Part shown: positions 24,744-32,544 of the stretch, one piece after another
Layout: every line of letters starts with the position of its first letter
Numbering within the stretch: position 1 is the stretch's first letter
Assembly (NCBI GenBank): GCA_023413015.1
Contig: JAEZQR010000121.1
Span: 1 to 49,406, forward strand
Length of the DNA stretch: 49,406 nt
From: Pseudomonadota bacterium
GTDB taxonomy: Bacteria > Pseudomonadota > Alphaproteobacteria > Sphingomonadales > Sphingomonadaceae
Direction: 5' to 3'
Program-made: the position numbers and the translations under genes
The notes under the pieces: generated by a model
The model's input: only the letters and a program-made list of their open reading frames with translations
Database searches by the model: none
Told to the model about the DNA's origin: nothing

Positions 24744-25437
24744 TTATTTCTGCGATCTTGTCGCTTCCGTGCCGACCAGCGGGCGGGTGTGCTGGAGGAG
24801 GGCGGCGACGAAGCGGCCGGGTTCCTCGATCATCGGCAGATGCGCCGAATGCTCGAACCAGAGGGTAGCCTTCTTCGGCGCCTTCAGGCGATCCAGCCAG
24901 GCGGCGGCGATCGGCGAGGGCGTGGTGCTATCCTGGCGGCCGAGGAGCATGAGGGTTGGCACCTTGAGCCGCTTGAGCTTCTGGAAGCTGATGTCGGCCA
25001 GTTGCGGTAATATTGCCTTCATCGTGAAGGCGCTGTCGTCGTCCCACGCCTTGCGGTCGGGCGCGAGTGTGGGGGCGATCCTGTCGGGATCGTTCAGCAG
25101 GTAGGAGCGGCCGGCACCGCGCTGATCATATTGGACGACGGTGAAATAATCCTCCTACGGGCGCTGGAAGGCTAGGCGATTGGCATCTCGACCGCCGCGG
25201 GGGCGCCATGGGCGAAGACGAGGATCGGGTTGGCGCGGTCGTTAACGCGCACGTTCACCGCTTGCCGTGCCCCGCCAAGCGTCGCTCGAAGGTTTAGTCG
25301 ATGCCGTCAGGCGTGACGATGCGGTTGACCTCGGCGGAGATCTCGCGGCCGGGCCCGTAAGGATCAGTGCCTGGCGGCATCTGAGCCGCGGCGGGAGTGA
25401 GCGTAAGGAGGGGAAAGAGGAGCCAGGATCGTTTCAC
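24744..25437 (-). pseudogene. Decayed alpha/beta hydrolase (proline iminopeptidase-like)
   Basis: A GTG at 25437 opens a signal-peptide-bearing start (VKRSWLLFPLLTLTPAAAQ) that runs to a stop after VTPDGID near 25295. A shifted frame continues with TLGGARQAVNVRVNDRANP and ILVFAHGAP (the oxyanion loop), then stops. A third frame resumes with EDYFTVVQYDQRGAGRSYLLNDPDR, then RKAWDDDSAF, and joins LADISFQKLKRLKVPTLMLLGRQDS and FEHSAHLPMIEEP (acid and His of the triad). The nucleophile elbow (GHSWG in the family) is missing, so an internal deletion of roughly 100 codons is likely. At least two frameshifts, several stops and a deletion make this a clear pseudogene, although the last 92 codons remain open. 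Confidence 0.8.
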
Positions 25438-25483
25438 GGCTAAAACGGTAGCCGATCGGGCGCAGGGGCAAATGCGAGGGCAC

Positions 25484-25511
25484 AAAAAAGGCCGGGGATT
25501 GCTCCCCGGCC
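25484..25511 (-). terminator. Rho-independent terminator of TBDR 2
   Basis: A 9-bp stem (GGCCGGGGA at 25490-25498 with TCCCCGGCC at 25503-25511) and a TTGC loop, followed on the minus strand by T6 (25489-25484). It lies 35 bp beyond the TBDR stop. Confidence 0.85.
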
Positions 25512-25546
25512 CGTAAGTTAAAGGACAAATATTGTTGTACTGCGAC

Positions 25547-28525
25547 TTAGAACTTCACACGTGCGCCGAGCGTGAAGGTGCGGCCCAGCACATCGTAGAT
25601 CGTCGGGAAGGTGTTGCCGTTGTTGAACTGCGTACCACCGACGTTCGCACCGACCAGCGGTGGGTTCTTGTCGAAGATGTTATCAACCGTCAGCGTCAGA
25701 TCGACGTTGTTGATCGAAGCGCGCAGCGCGAAGTCGAAGGTGTCGTACGCGCCGATCTCCCTAAAGGATTCGAGAACGGTTGACGGGTTCGGACCGCCCG
25801 GCTGCGGAGTCGACAGCTCCGGACGCGGGCTCGGCGCCTGCGGCTCCAACCGGACCGAGCTGATGTGGTTCCACAGCAGCGAGGCATCGAAGATGCCGAC
25901 TGAGTAGGTCGCGCGGGCATTCCAGCGCCACTCGGGCCGCGGGTTGGTGCAGTTCGTGCTATAGTAGCCCGTGCAGTCGCGGTTGATCGAGTTCGGGTTG
26001 GCCTGGAAGTGATAATAATCCAGCCAGGTACCGTTGAACGCTAGGCGTACCGTGCCCGAGTCGCCGTCACCGATGCCGACGTCGACGAGATCGAAGCGGT
26101 AGCTGACGCCGAGATCCAGGCCCGCCGTCTCGATGACGCCAAGGTTCGAACTGGCGAGGATCACGCCTGGGGTCTCACCGGAACCGTTGAGCGAGCCGTT
26201 GAGCGGGTTGCGCTTGATCAGCGCGCAGAACGCGTTCGGCGTCTGCGCCGGGTTGAGCGCCGTCTGGTAACAGCCATTCAGGATGTCACCCTGTGACGGG
26301 TTGGTGATCGCGTCCTTGATCTTGATGTTGAAGTAATCGAGCGTCACCGCCAGGCCCGGCGTGAACGACGGGGTGAAGACGGCGCCGAGCGTGTAGGTGC
26401 TCGCCTTTTCGACGTCGAGATCGCGGTTGCCCGAGGTCGTGACGTTGATCTGGCTCGACGATGGTTGCGGGATCGAGCCGTAGGTCCCTGCCGGGGCCCC
26501 GGTCGCCTCGCAGAGCGCGCGCGGCGCGGTCGGGGTAGCACCCGCGCAAGGATCGACCGCGAGGTTGCTGAGCGCCTGGACCGGCGACTGGTACAGCTCG
26601 AGGATGTTCGGCGAGCGTACGGCGCGCTGGTACATGCCGCGGAACTTGAAGCCCTTGACGGGCTCGTAGTTGCCGCCGGCCTTCCAGGTCGTGCTGCTGC
26701 CGGTCGTCGAGTAGTCGGAGTAGCGGAGGCCGGTCTCGATCGACAGGTTGTTGAAGAACGGCTTGTCCTCGATCAGCGGAATGATCAGCTCGCCGAAGAC
26801 TTCCTTCACGTCGTACTTGCCCACATCCGGCGGCGTGCGGGCGCCGGTGCCGAGCACCTCGCCCTGGATCTGCGACGGACCGTCGGGCAGGCTCTCCGCC
26901 TGGATCTTGCGATATTCAGCGCCAAGCGAGAAGGCGACCGTGCCTTCCGCCCAGGGGCTAGCGAGACCGAACAGGTCGCCCGAGACGTTGCCGGTCACGA
27001 CCGACTGCTTGATGAGGGTACGGATGCGCGCGTCGAGGTCGATGAATGCCAGCATCTCCGGCGTGATCGAGCCTTCAGGGCCGAACAGGTTGATCGGCAC
27101 GCAGCCGTTCGTCGTATCGGTGCAGACGGGGGTGCCGGCTGCATTGCGGTACGAGCGCAGCGCCTGCTGAAGCTTCGAGAAGGAGCCCCAGTTCTCGCGC
27201 GACTGGTTGGTGCTCGACTCGCCGTACTGCGCCGAGACGTCGTAGCTGAGCGTCTCGGTGATGTCGCCGCGAAGGCCGGTCTGCACCTGGAACATGCGCG
27301 TGTCGTAGTCGCCGCCACGCGGACCATATTCGGTGAAGCGGCGCTGCAGGATCACCGGCACGGTCAGGTAGCCAGCGCTCGTCGGCGTGGTCGCCGCTGC
27401 TGCCGCATCGCATGCCGCCTGCGAGATGCCACGACCGCGGCAGATCTGGTTGCGGGCCGGTGCCGGTAGGTAGGCGTTGTTGAGCGGCAGCTGGTAGGTG
27501 TTGGTGAAGGTCGCCGAAGAAGCGAGGTCGATGTTCGTCTTGTTAACGGCGAACAGCCCCGTCGAGTAGAACTCGATGCCTTCCGTGATCTCGTACCGAC
27601 CGGCCGCGTAGACGTTGTACCGCTCGAGCGGCGTCTGGAAGTAGGTGCCGAGGTTCGAGTTGTAGAGATCGTTCTGCGTCGCCGCGCGGAACGCGCCGGT
27701 CGCCGGATCGATCACCGCGCCGTAGTCGCCCTTCGGCAGGCCCATCGCCTCGTTGCTGATCGAGGTGAGGAGCGCGGGCACGGAAGCCTGCGAGCCCGAG
27801 AACTGGCCGTTGGCCGAGCTGATCGGGAAGCGGGCGATGTCGCGATCGGTCACGTACAGCGGTTCGCGCTTCTGATAGCCGAGGCCGAGGACGACGTTGC
27901 CGCGACCATCTTCGAAGTTTGCGCCGGTAAGAATGTCGACACGGTACTGATCCGCGTCACCCTTGCCGGTGATGCGATAGCTGCCCGAAACGTCGAGACC
28001 CGCGAAGTCACGCTTCGTGATGAAGTTGACGACGCCCGAGACGGCGTCGGCACCGTAGACCGACGAGGCACCGCCGGTCACCGTATCGACGCGCTGGACG
28101 AGGTTGACCGGGATGTTGTTGAGGTCGACGACGGCATTCAGGTTGTACGGAACGATCCGGCGACCATCGAGGAGGACGAGCGTGCGCTGCGTTCCCATGC
28201 CGCGAAGGTCGAGGTTGGCGCTGCCGTTGCCGCCGTTGTTGACGGCGGGGCCGTTGGCGGGCCGGAGCGAAGGCAGGTCGCGCAGCAGGTCCTCGGCGGT
28301 TTCGGCCTGACGGAGCGAAATCTCGTCCTGCGAGATGACCGTGACCGGGCTGGCAGTCTCAAGGTCGGGGCGCGCGATTCGCGAGCCGGTGATGACGATG
28401 GTGTCTTCGCCGGTTGAAGCCTGCTCGACCGCAGCGGCCGAGCTCTGGGCGTCCTGAGCATATGCGACACAAGGTGACAATGCCGTCAGCGCGGTGCTGA
28501 CGAGTAGTAGGCGGCTGGACCGCAT
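25547..28525 (-). CDS. TonB-dependent outer-membrane receptor (TBDR 2)
   Basis: A 992-residue outer-membrane receptor. The leader MRSSRLLLVSTALTALSPCV-AYAQ is a signal peptide of the type shared with the next three TBDRs. A TonB-box-like DTIVITG (41-47) precedes the plug (about 50-180), with RTLVLLDGRRIVPYN, VDLNNIPVNLVQRVDTVTGG and SSVYGADAVSGVVNF. The barrel ends in GARVKF. The start at 28525 is preferred over 28540 because GGGGGAA sits 6 nt upstream and the conserved leader begins there. The 5' end carries the 17-nt inverted repeat at 28485-28501. The substrate is unknown; peptides or plant-derived compounds are typical guesses for such large receptors. Confidence 0.92.
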   Translation of the reverse strand: MRSSRLLLVSTALTALSPCVAYAQDAQSSAAAVEQASTGEDTIVITGSRIARPDLETASPVTVISQDEISLRQAETAEDLLRDLPSLRPANGPAVNNGGNGSANLDLRGMGTQRTLVLLDGRRIVPYNLNAVVDLNNIPVNLVQRVDTVTGGASSVYGADAVSGVVNFITKRDFAGLDVSGSYRITGKGDADQYRVDILTGANFEDGRGNVVLGLGYQKREPLYVTDRDIARFPISSANGQFSGSQASVPALLTSISNEAMGLPKGDYGAVIDPATGAFRAATQNDLYNSNLGTYFQTPLERYNVYAAGRYEITEGIEFYSTGLFAVNKTNIDLASSATFTNTYQLPLNNAYLPAPARNQICRGRGISQAACDAAAAATTPTSAGYLTVPVILQRRFTEYGPRGGDYDTRMFQVQTGLRGDITETLSYDVSAQYGESSTNQSRENWGSFSKLQQALRSYRNAAGTPVCTDTTNGCVPINLFGPEGSITPEMLAFIDLDARIRTLIKQSVVTGNVSGDLFGLASPWAEGTVAFSLGAEYRKIQAESLPDGPSQIQGEVLGTGARTPPDVGKYDVKEVFGELIIPLIEDKPFFNNLSIETGLRYSDYSTTGSSTTWKAGGNYEPVKGFKFRGMYQRAVRSPNILELYQSPVQALSNLAVDPCAGATPTAPRALCEATGAPAGTYGSIPQPSSSQINVTTSGNRDLDVEKASTYTLGAVFTPSFTPGLAVTLDYFNIKIKDAITNPSQGDILNGCYQTALNPAQTPNAFCALIKRNPLNGSLNGSGETPGVILASSNLGVIETAGLDLGVSYRFDLVDVGIGDGDSGTVRLAFNGTWLDYYHFQANPNSINRDCTGYYSTNCTNPRPEWRWNARATYSVGIFDASLLWNHISSVRLEPQAPSPRPELSTPQPGGPNPSTVLESFREIGAYDTFDFALRASINNVDLTLTVDNIFDKNPPLVGANVGGTQFNNGNTFPTIYDVLGRTFTLGARVKF
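28485..28501 (-). repeat. 17-nt intragenic inverted repeat, copy in TBDR 2
   Basis: Coding-strand GTCAGC-ACCGC-GCTGAC at +25 to +41 of the gene, encoding most of VSTALT in the signal peptide. It is identical in base and position to copies in TBDR 3, 4 and 5. A 6-bp stem with a 5-nt loop is possible in the mRNA. Confidence 0.7.
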
Positions 28526-29135
28526 GGTTGGTTCCCCCATGTGCCAGCGCTCACGATCGAGCGACTGGGTGCGTTTCGGTTAGCTTGTTGCACAGGGATG
28601 TAAATCATGCCCATTTTGGGCGAGCGGCTATTGACCTCGATTTCCCGGCTTGTGTTGCAGCCTTGTAACAAAAATCGGCTGGGCCATAATAAAAAAACTA
28701 TAAAAATTGTACGCGGCTGACCGCACTCGTGCCTCCTTGCTGTCAGGGTGGAGGGTAGGTTGGCGGTTTGACGTGCATCGCCGATGCTCGGCATGAACAT
28801 TGGGCCGATCGCCAGCAAGCTGGTTTCGTCATCTGGCCAAATTTAGCAGATCGGAGTCAAGATGCGCCGGTTACCGCCGCTGGGCAGCGCATCGATATGG
28901 GCCTATTCCTTCTTGGGCGATAGCAGAGCACCCGCAGCGTTCGGCCTGCTCAGGCAGGGTGTCGCTGATGGTTGCAATGCAACGATTGAGGCATGGATGG
29001 CCGTATCTTCGTCAAAGAGGTTAGGCGGCAGCACCTCGACCATCGCAGCCTGGAGTTGCGACGCTGTATAGCGCGCCGTTCTGGCTGTTGGGTGTCACCA
29101 TCGAGCTGACCTTAGCTACTGTCTTCCGCCGCATA
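28526..29135. other. Long gene-free region upstream of TBDR 2
   Basis: It includes the TBDR 2 leader, with SD GGGGGAA (28538-28532). A 9-bp hairpin with one bulge lies at 28544-28568 (CCAG-CGCTC with GAGCG-A-CTGG). TGTGCAACA (28594-28586, minus strand) is also found twice before TBDR 3. An AT-rich tract at 28680-28705 probably holds the promoter. Between about 28760 and 29100 short open frames exist on both strands. A minus-strand stretch near 29075-28905 reads TASQLQAAMVEVLPPNLFDE in protein form before a stop, which I cannot assign; it may be a gene remnant. Confidence 0.4.
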
Positions 29136-29140
29136 AAGCG

Positions 29141-29162
29141 GGCCGGAGCTTTCGCTCCGGCC
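29141..29162 (-). terminator. Terminator-like hairpin of TBDR 3
   Basis: A 9-bp stem (GGCCGGAGC at 29141-29149 with GCTCCGGCC at 29154-29162) and a 4-nt loop, the same stem as after TBDR 1. On the minus strand only CGCTTTATG follows, so the U-tract is weak. It lies 27 bp past the stop codon. Confidence 0.65.
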
Positions 29163-29188
29163 TGGAAGTTAGATAGGATTAATGTTGT

Positions 29189-32089
29189 TTAGAACTTCGC
29201 GGTCGCACCGATGAAGAAGCTGCGGCCCAAGACGTCATACGTGTTCGACCACGTATTATTGCCATTAGAGGGCTGAGCAGTGCCCAAGACTGGCGGATTT
29301 TTGTCGAACAGGTTGTTGATACCGCCATAGAGGCCGAACGTCTCGTTGATGTCGTACGAGAAGCTCAAGTCGAAGTAGCTGTACGCTTTGATCATCGGAG
29401 CCACGAAGGTCTCAGGATCGCGTGGCGTAACGTAGCTGAGCGCATCGATGCGATCGTCTTCCGTCTTGCCGATCCAGCGCCAGCGCAGGCTGAGCGTCAG
29501 CGGACCATCCTCGAACGCCGTGCGAGCAGTGAACTTCCACTTCGGATCGGGCTCGCCGCAGGTGACGCCGAACGTGCCGGCGCAATGCTGGACACGATCA
29601 GGAAGCGACGCCACCGGCGTGATGTCCATCTTGTTGAGCCATGTACCGGTCAGGCTGAGCCGCACGCGGCTCTCTTCCGATAGCATGCCGAACGACAGCG
29701 GCATGCCATAGTCGACCTGGAAGTCGATGCCCTCGCGCTTGATAGCGCCAATGTTGGCGTTAAGCGAGGTGACGCGGCTGATCGTTCCGCCGGGGTGGCG
29801 GGCGATCAGACGGCAGAGATCGCTGTTTGCATCGCGAGCGACCGTGTAGCACAGGTTGACTACGCCTGGGATACTGCCGCCAGCCTGCGCAATGTAATCG
29901 TCCACCTTGATGTTGAAGTAGTCGAGCGACACGCTGAGCCGCGGCGCGAACGATGGCGTAAATACGATGCCCGCTGTGTAGGTGTCGGCGGTTTCCTCCT
30001 GCAGGTTCGGGTTGCCGCCGACGAGTCCTTCGATCTGTCCGCCCGGCTGGATGGCGCGGGTGAAGACCGCCGCCGCCGGCACGCCGGTTGCGACGCAGAG
30101 CGCACGGAGTTCGTCCGTACGGCTGGCCGCGGTGCCACGGTCGGAGCAGGGATCGACACCAGTGGGGAACGACTGGCTCTGACCGCCGAACAACTCGCCG
30201 ACACTAGGAGCACGAACCGCGCGCTGATACTGCGCGCGGACCATGAGGTCATCCATCGGCTGCCAGTCGAGACCGGCGGCATAGGCCCAGACACCCTTCA
30301 CAGCCTTGAGAGAGTAGTCGGAGTAGCGGGCGGCCGCGTGCAGGTTCAATTCCTGCGCGAACGGAGCATCGGCAAGGATTGGCGCGTTGATTTCGGTGAA
30401 GAGTTCCTTGACGTTGTAGTGGCCGTCGGTCCCGGTGGTCGAATTGAAACCGAGAATGTCGCCTCCGTTCTTGGCGGCGTCTGGCGTGAAGGTCGCGCCT
30501 TCCGAGCGCCATTCGGCGCCGAACACCACGCCGACCGGTCCCGCACCGAGATCGAACAAGTCGCCTGTGACGTAGCCGTTCGCCACTTGGCGGGTGGCCT
30601 TAGTCAGGTCCTTCAGGTTGATGCGGATGTAATCGGCGGCAGCCGGGCTGATGTCGCCCTTGCCAAAGATGTCAATCGGTATGCAGCCCTGCGACCGGGC
30701 GGTAGCGTTGCGGCAGCGCAGCGTGCCGTCCGGTGCAAACTCGGTCTCGAGTCCGGCCAGGAGCCGGCTGCGAACGGCATCGGTCTGCTGCAGCTGGGTC
30801 AGCGTGCGCGAGTAGTTGTAATAAGCGTCGTAGCGCCAGCTACCGGTAATGTCGCCGCGAACACCGACGACCGCCTGATAGGCATTGCGCTCATAGTCGG
30901 AGTCGCGCGGACCGACCTCGGTCAGCCGGCGTCGAAGCGGAGACGGGATCGTCACATAGCCATCATTTACCGTGTTGCCGGTGCCGGTCTGTGTCGCATC
31001 GAGCTCGGCCAGTCGGGCCTGCGTTGCAGCCGAGAAAAACGGCGACCGTACGTGCAGGATCGCATTCGTCGGGCTGGCAGGTGAGGCAGCGAGTTGCAGC
31101 ACGACCCGATTGTTGATGAATGTGCCTTCGGCATAGGCCTCAGCATGATCGTTAATCTCGTAGGTCGCCGTGCCGCGCATCAGCCAACGCTCCTGCGGCG
31201 TCATCAGATACTGGAAGGGCGCGGCGTTGTAGAGATCCTGCGGGTCAAGGAAGTCGCGCAGGTTGCCAGCATTGTCGAAGATCTTCGGCGTGCTGAAGTA
31301 GCCGGTGCCGAATGCGTCGATCGAGCCAAACTCGCCGGTGGGGCTTCCGCCAGCGATAAAGCCGCTGGCTGCGCCTGCCGCCGTCGCGGCCGGGTCCTGA
31401 AGCGTGACCGATGAAAACTTACGAGCACCCTGCAGGACAGATTGGCGCTTGGTGTAGCCAATGTGGAAGGTGGCATTGCCGCGGGCGCCGTCGAGGTTGG
31501 CACCGAGCGTCAGGTTGGCACTGTACTGATCGCCGTCGCCTTTTTCGGTGACGGTATACTGACCTCCGGCCTCGATACCCTGAAAGTCGCGCTTCATGAT
31601 GAAGTTGACGACGCCGGCGATGGCGTCAGAGCCGTACACGGCCGAGGCGCCGCCGGTCACGACGTCGACACGTTGGATAAGCGAGGCAGGAATGGTGTTG
31701 AGGTCGACTTGGCCGCCCGTGCCGAACGGAACGTAGCGGCGGCCGTCGACGAGCACGAGAGTGCGCAACGAGCCGAGGTTGCGCAGGTTCGTCGTGGTCG
31801 CACCAGCGCTGCCGTTGTTGGTGAAGGCGGTGACACCGGGGATCAGCTGCGGCAGCGTGTTAAGCAGCTGTTCGGTATTGACGGTGCCAGAGAGTTGGAT
31901 GTCCTCCGACGTGACGACTTGGACTGGGCTCGACGAGACCAGGTTGGGCCGCGCGATGCGAGAACCGGTGATGACGATCGTCTCTTCACCTGCCGAGGCG
32001 GATGAGTTCTGGGCGTCCTGAGCATAAGCAACACACGGTGATAGCCCCGTCAGCGCGGTGCTGACGAGCAGTAGGCGGTCGTACCGCAT
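29189..32089 (-). CDS. TonB-dependent outer-membrane receptor (TBDR 3)
   Basis: A 966-residue outer-membrane receptor, closest to TBDR 2 in its leader (MRYDRLLLVSTALTGLSPCV, then AYAQDAQ) and to TBDR 5 in its barrel. The TonB-box-like ETIVITG is at 36-42. The plug has LRTLVLVDGRRYVPFG, VDLNTIPASLIQRVDVVTGG and SAVYGSDAIAGVVNFIMKRDF. The barrel includes PFQYLMTPQERWLMRGTATY (matched in TBDR 5 by DNYLMVPQERWLIGTYGNY) and ends in GATAKF. The start at 32089, with eight G residues just upstream, is preferred over a longer frame opening at 32224. The ligand is unknown. Confidence 0.92.
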   Translation of the reverse strand: MRYDRLLLVSTALTGLSPCVAYAQDAQNSSASAGEETIVITGSRIARPNLVSSSPVQVVTSEDIQLSGTVNTEQLLNTLPQLIPGVTAFTNNGSAGATTTNLRNLGSLRTLVLVDGRRYVPFGTGGQVDLNTIPASLIQRVDVVTGGASAVYGSDAIAGVVNFIMKRDFQGIEAGGQYTVTEKGDGDQYSANLTLGANLDGARGNATFHIGYTKRQSVLQGARKFSSVTLQDPAATAAGAASGFIAGGSPTGEFGSIDAFGTGYFSTPKIFDNAGNLRDFLDPQDLYNAAPFQYLMTPQERWLMRGTATYEINDHAEAYAEGTFINNRVVLQLAASPASPTNAILHVRSPFFSAATQARLAELDATQTGTGNTVNDGYVTIPSPLRRRLTEVGPRDSDYERNAYQAVVGVRGDITGSWRYDAYYNYSRTLTQLQQTDAVRSRLLAGLETEFAPDGTLRCRNATARSQGCIPIDIFGKGDISPAAADYIRINLKDLTKATRQVANGYVTGDLFDLGAGPVGVVFGAEWRSEGATFTPDAAKNGGDILGFNSTTGTDGHYNVKELFTEINAPILADAPFAQELNLHAAARYSDYSLKAVKGVWAYAAGLDWQPMDDLMVRAQYQRAVRAPSVGELFGGQSQSFPTGVDPCSDRGTAASRTDELRALCVATGVPAAAVFTRAIQPGGQIEGLVGGNPNLQEETADTYTAGIVFTPSFAPRLSVSLDYFNIKVDDYIAQAGGSIPGVVNLCYTVARDANSDLCRLIARHPGGTISRVTSLNANIGAIKREGIDFQVDYGMPLSFGMLSEESRVRLSLTGTWLNKMDITPVASLPDRVQHCAGTFGVTCGEPDPKWKFTARTAFEDGPLTLSLRWRWIGKTEDDRIDALSYVTPRDPETFVAPMIKAYSYFDLSFSYDINETFGLYGGINNLFDKNPPVLGTAQPSNGNNTWSNTYDVLGRSFFIGATAKF
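32049..32065 (-). repeat. 17-nt intragenic inverted repeat, copy in TBDR 3
   Basis: The same GTCAGC-ACCGC-GCTGAC at +25 to +41 as in TBDR 2, 4 and 5. Flanking Leu codons differ between copies (CTA CTG CTC here). Confidence 0.7.
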
Positions 32090-32490
32090 GATTTCCCCCC
32101 CCTTAGGCTCTTCAGTCACTACGAGCGAAGAGGTGTTTCTTAAAGTACGGTGACTTTGATCGTGTAAAGTAGAATCAAGTAAGTGCGAACGAAAAATGGG
32201 TAAACTTATAAATACATGTTGCACATTTGTTGCACATCTTCACTTAAAATTTGAAATAAATACACTTAAATGTAAAAATTACATTCTGACAGAATGTTAT
32301 CTGGTGGCCGTCTCTTCTTCATGGGAATCTTGTATCTGAAGTTAACAAAGGGACGCACCGACACTGGAGGCGAGGGAGACATAAGTCTGATCCGTAGAGA
32401 CGGATGAGAGGGTATGTTGCGACGTCACGTTTCCAACGTGCCGTTGAGTTTGTGGGTTTCTGCTGAAAAAGAACCGTAGCTTCTGCATAA
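32090..32490. other. Gene-free, AT-rich regulatory region upstream of TBDR 3
   Basis: About 400 bp without a credible gene and distinctly richer in A and T than its surroundings (32150-32300). From the TBDR 3 start outward it holds an SD of eight G (32102-32095) and a hairpin CTCTTC/GAAGAG (32108-32113 with 32127-32132). Two direct repeats TGTGCAACA, 11 bp apart, follow (32217-32225 and 32228-32236, read on the minus strand). A perfect 8-1-8 palindrome, ACATTCTG-A-CAGAATGT (32281-32297), is a candidate operator 192 bp upstream of the start codon. Confidence 0.5.
32281..32297. promoter_or_regulatory. Perfect 17-bp palindrome, candidate operator
   Basis: ACATTCTG-A-CAGAATGT, perfectly self-complementary around the central A, in the AT-rich region upstream of TBDR 3. 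No matching transcription factor is identified; the symmetry and length fit a dimeric regulator site. Confidence 0.4.
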
Positions 32491-32520
32491 AAAAGGGCCA
32501 AAGCGTGAGCTCCGGCCCTT
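32489..32520 (-). terminator. Rho-independent terminator of TBDR 4
   Basis: AAGGGCC (32493-32499) pairs with GGCCCTT (32514-32520), with a partly mismatched inner stem. On the minus strand a run of T (paired with A at 32489-32494) follows. It lies 25 bp beyond the TBDR stop codon. Confidence 0.75.
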
Positions 32521-32544
32521 AAGTTTAGGCAGAGGGTCGTCCGC

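Noticed and set aside
28860..29071. Short plus-strand open frames in the gap before TBDR 2 as genes
   Set aside because: No ribosome sites, overlapping alternative frames and no family resemblance; reported instead as an unassigned gap.
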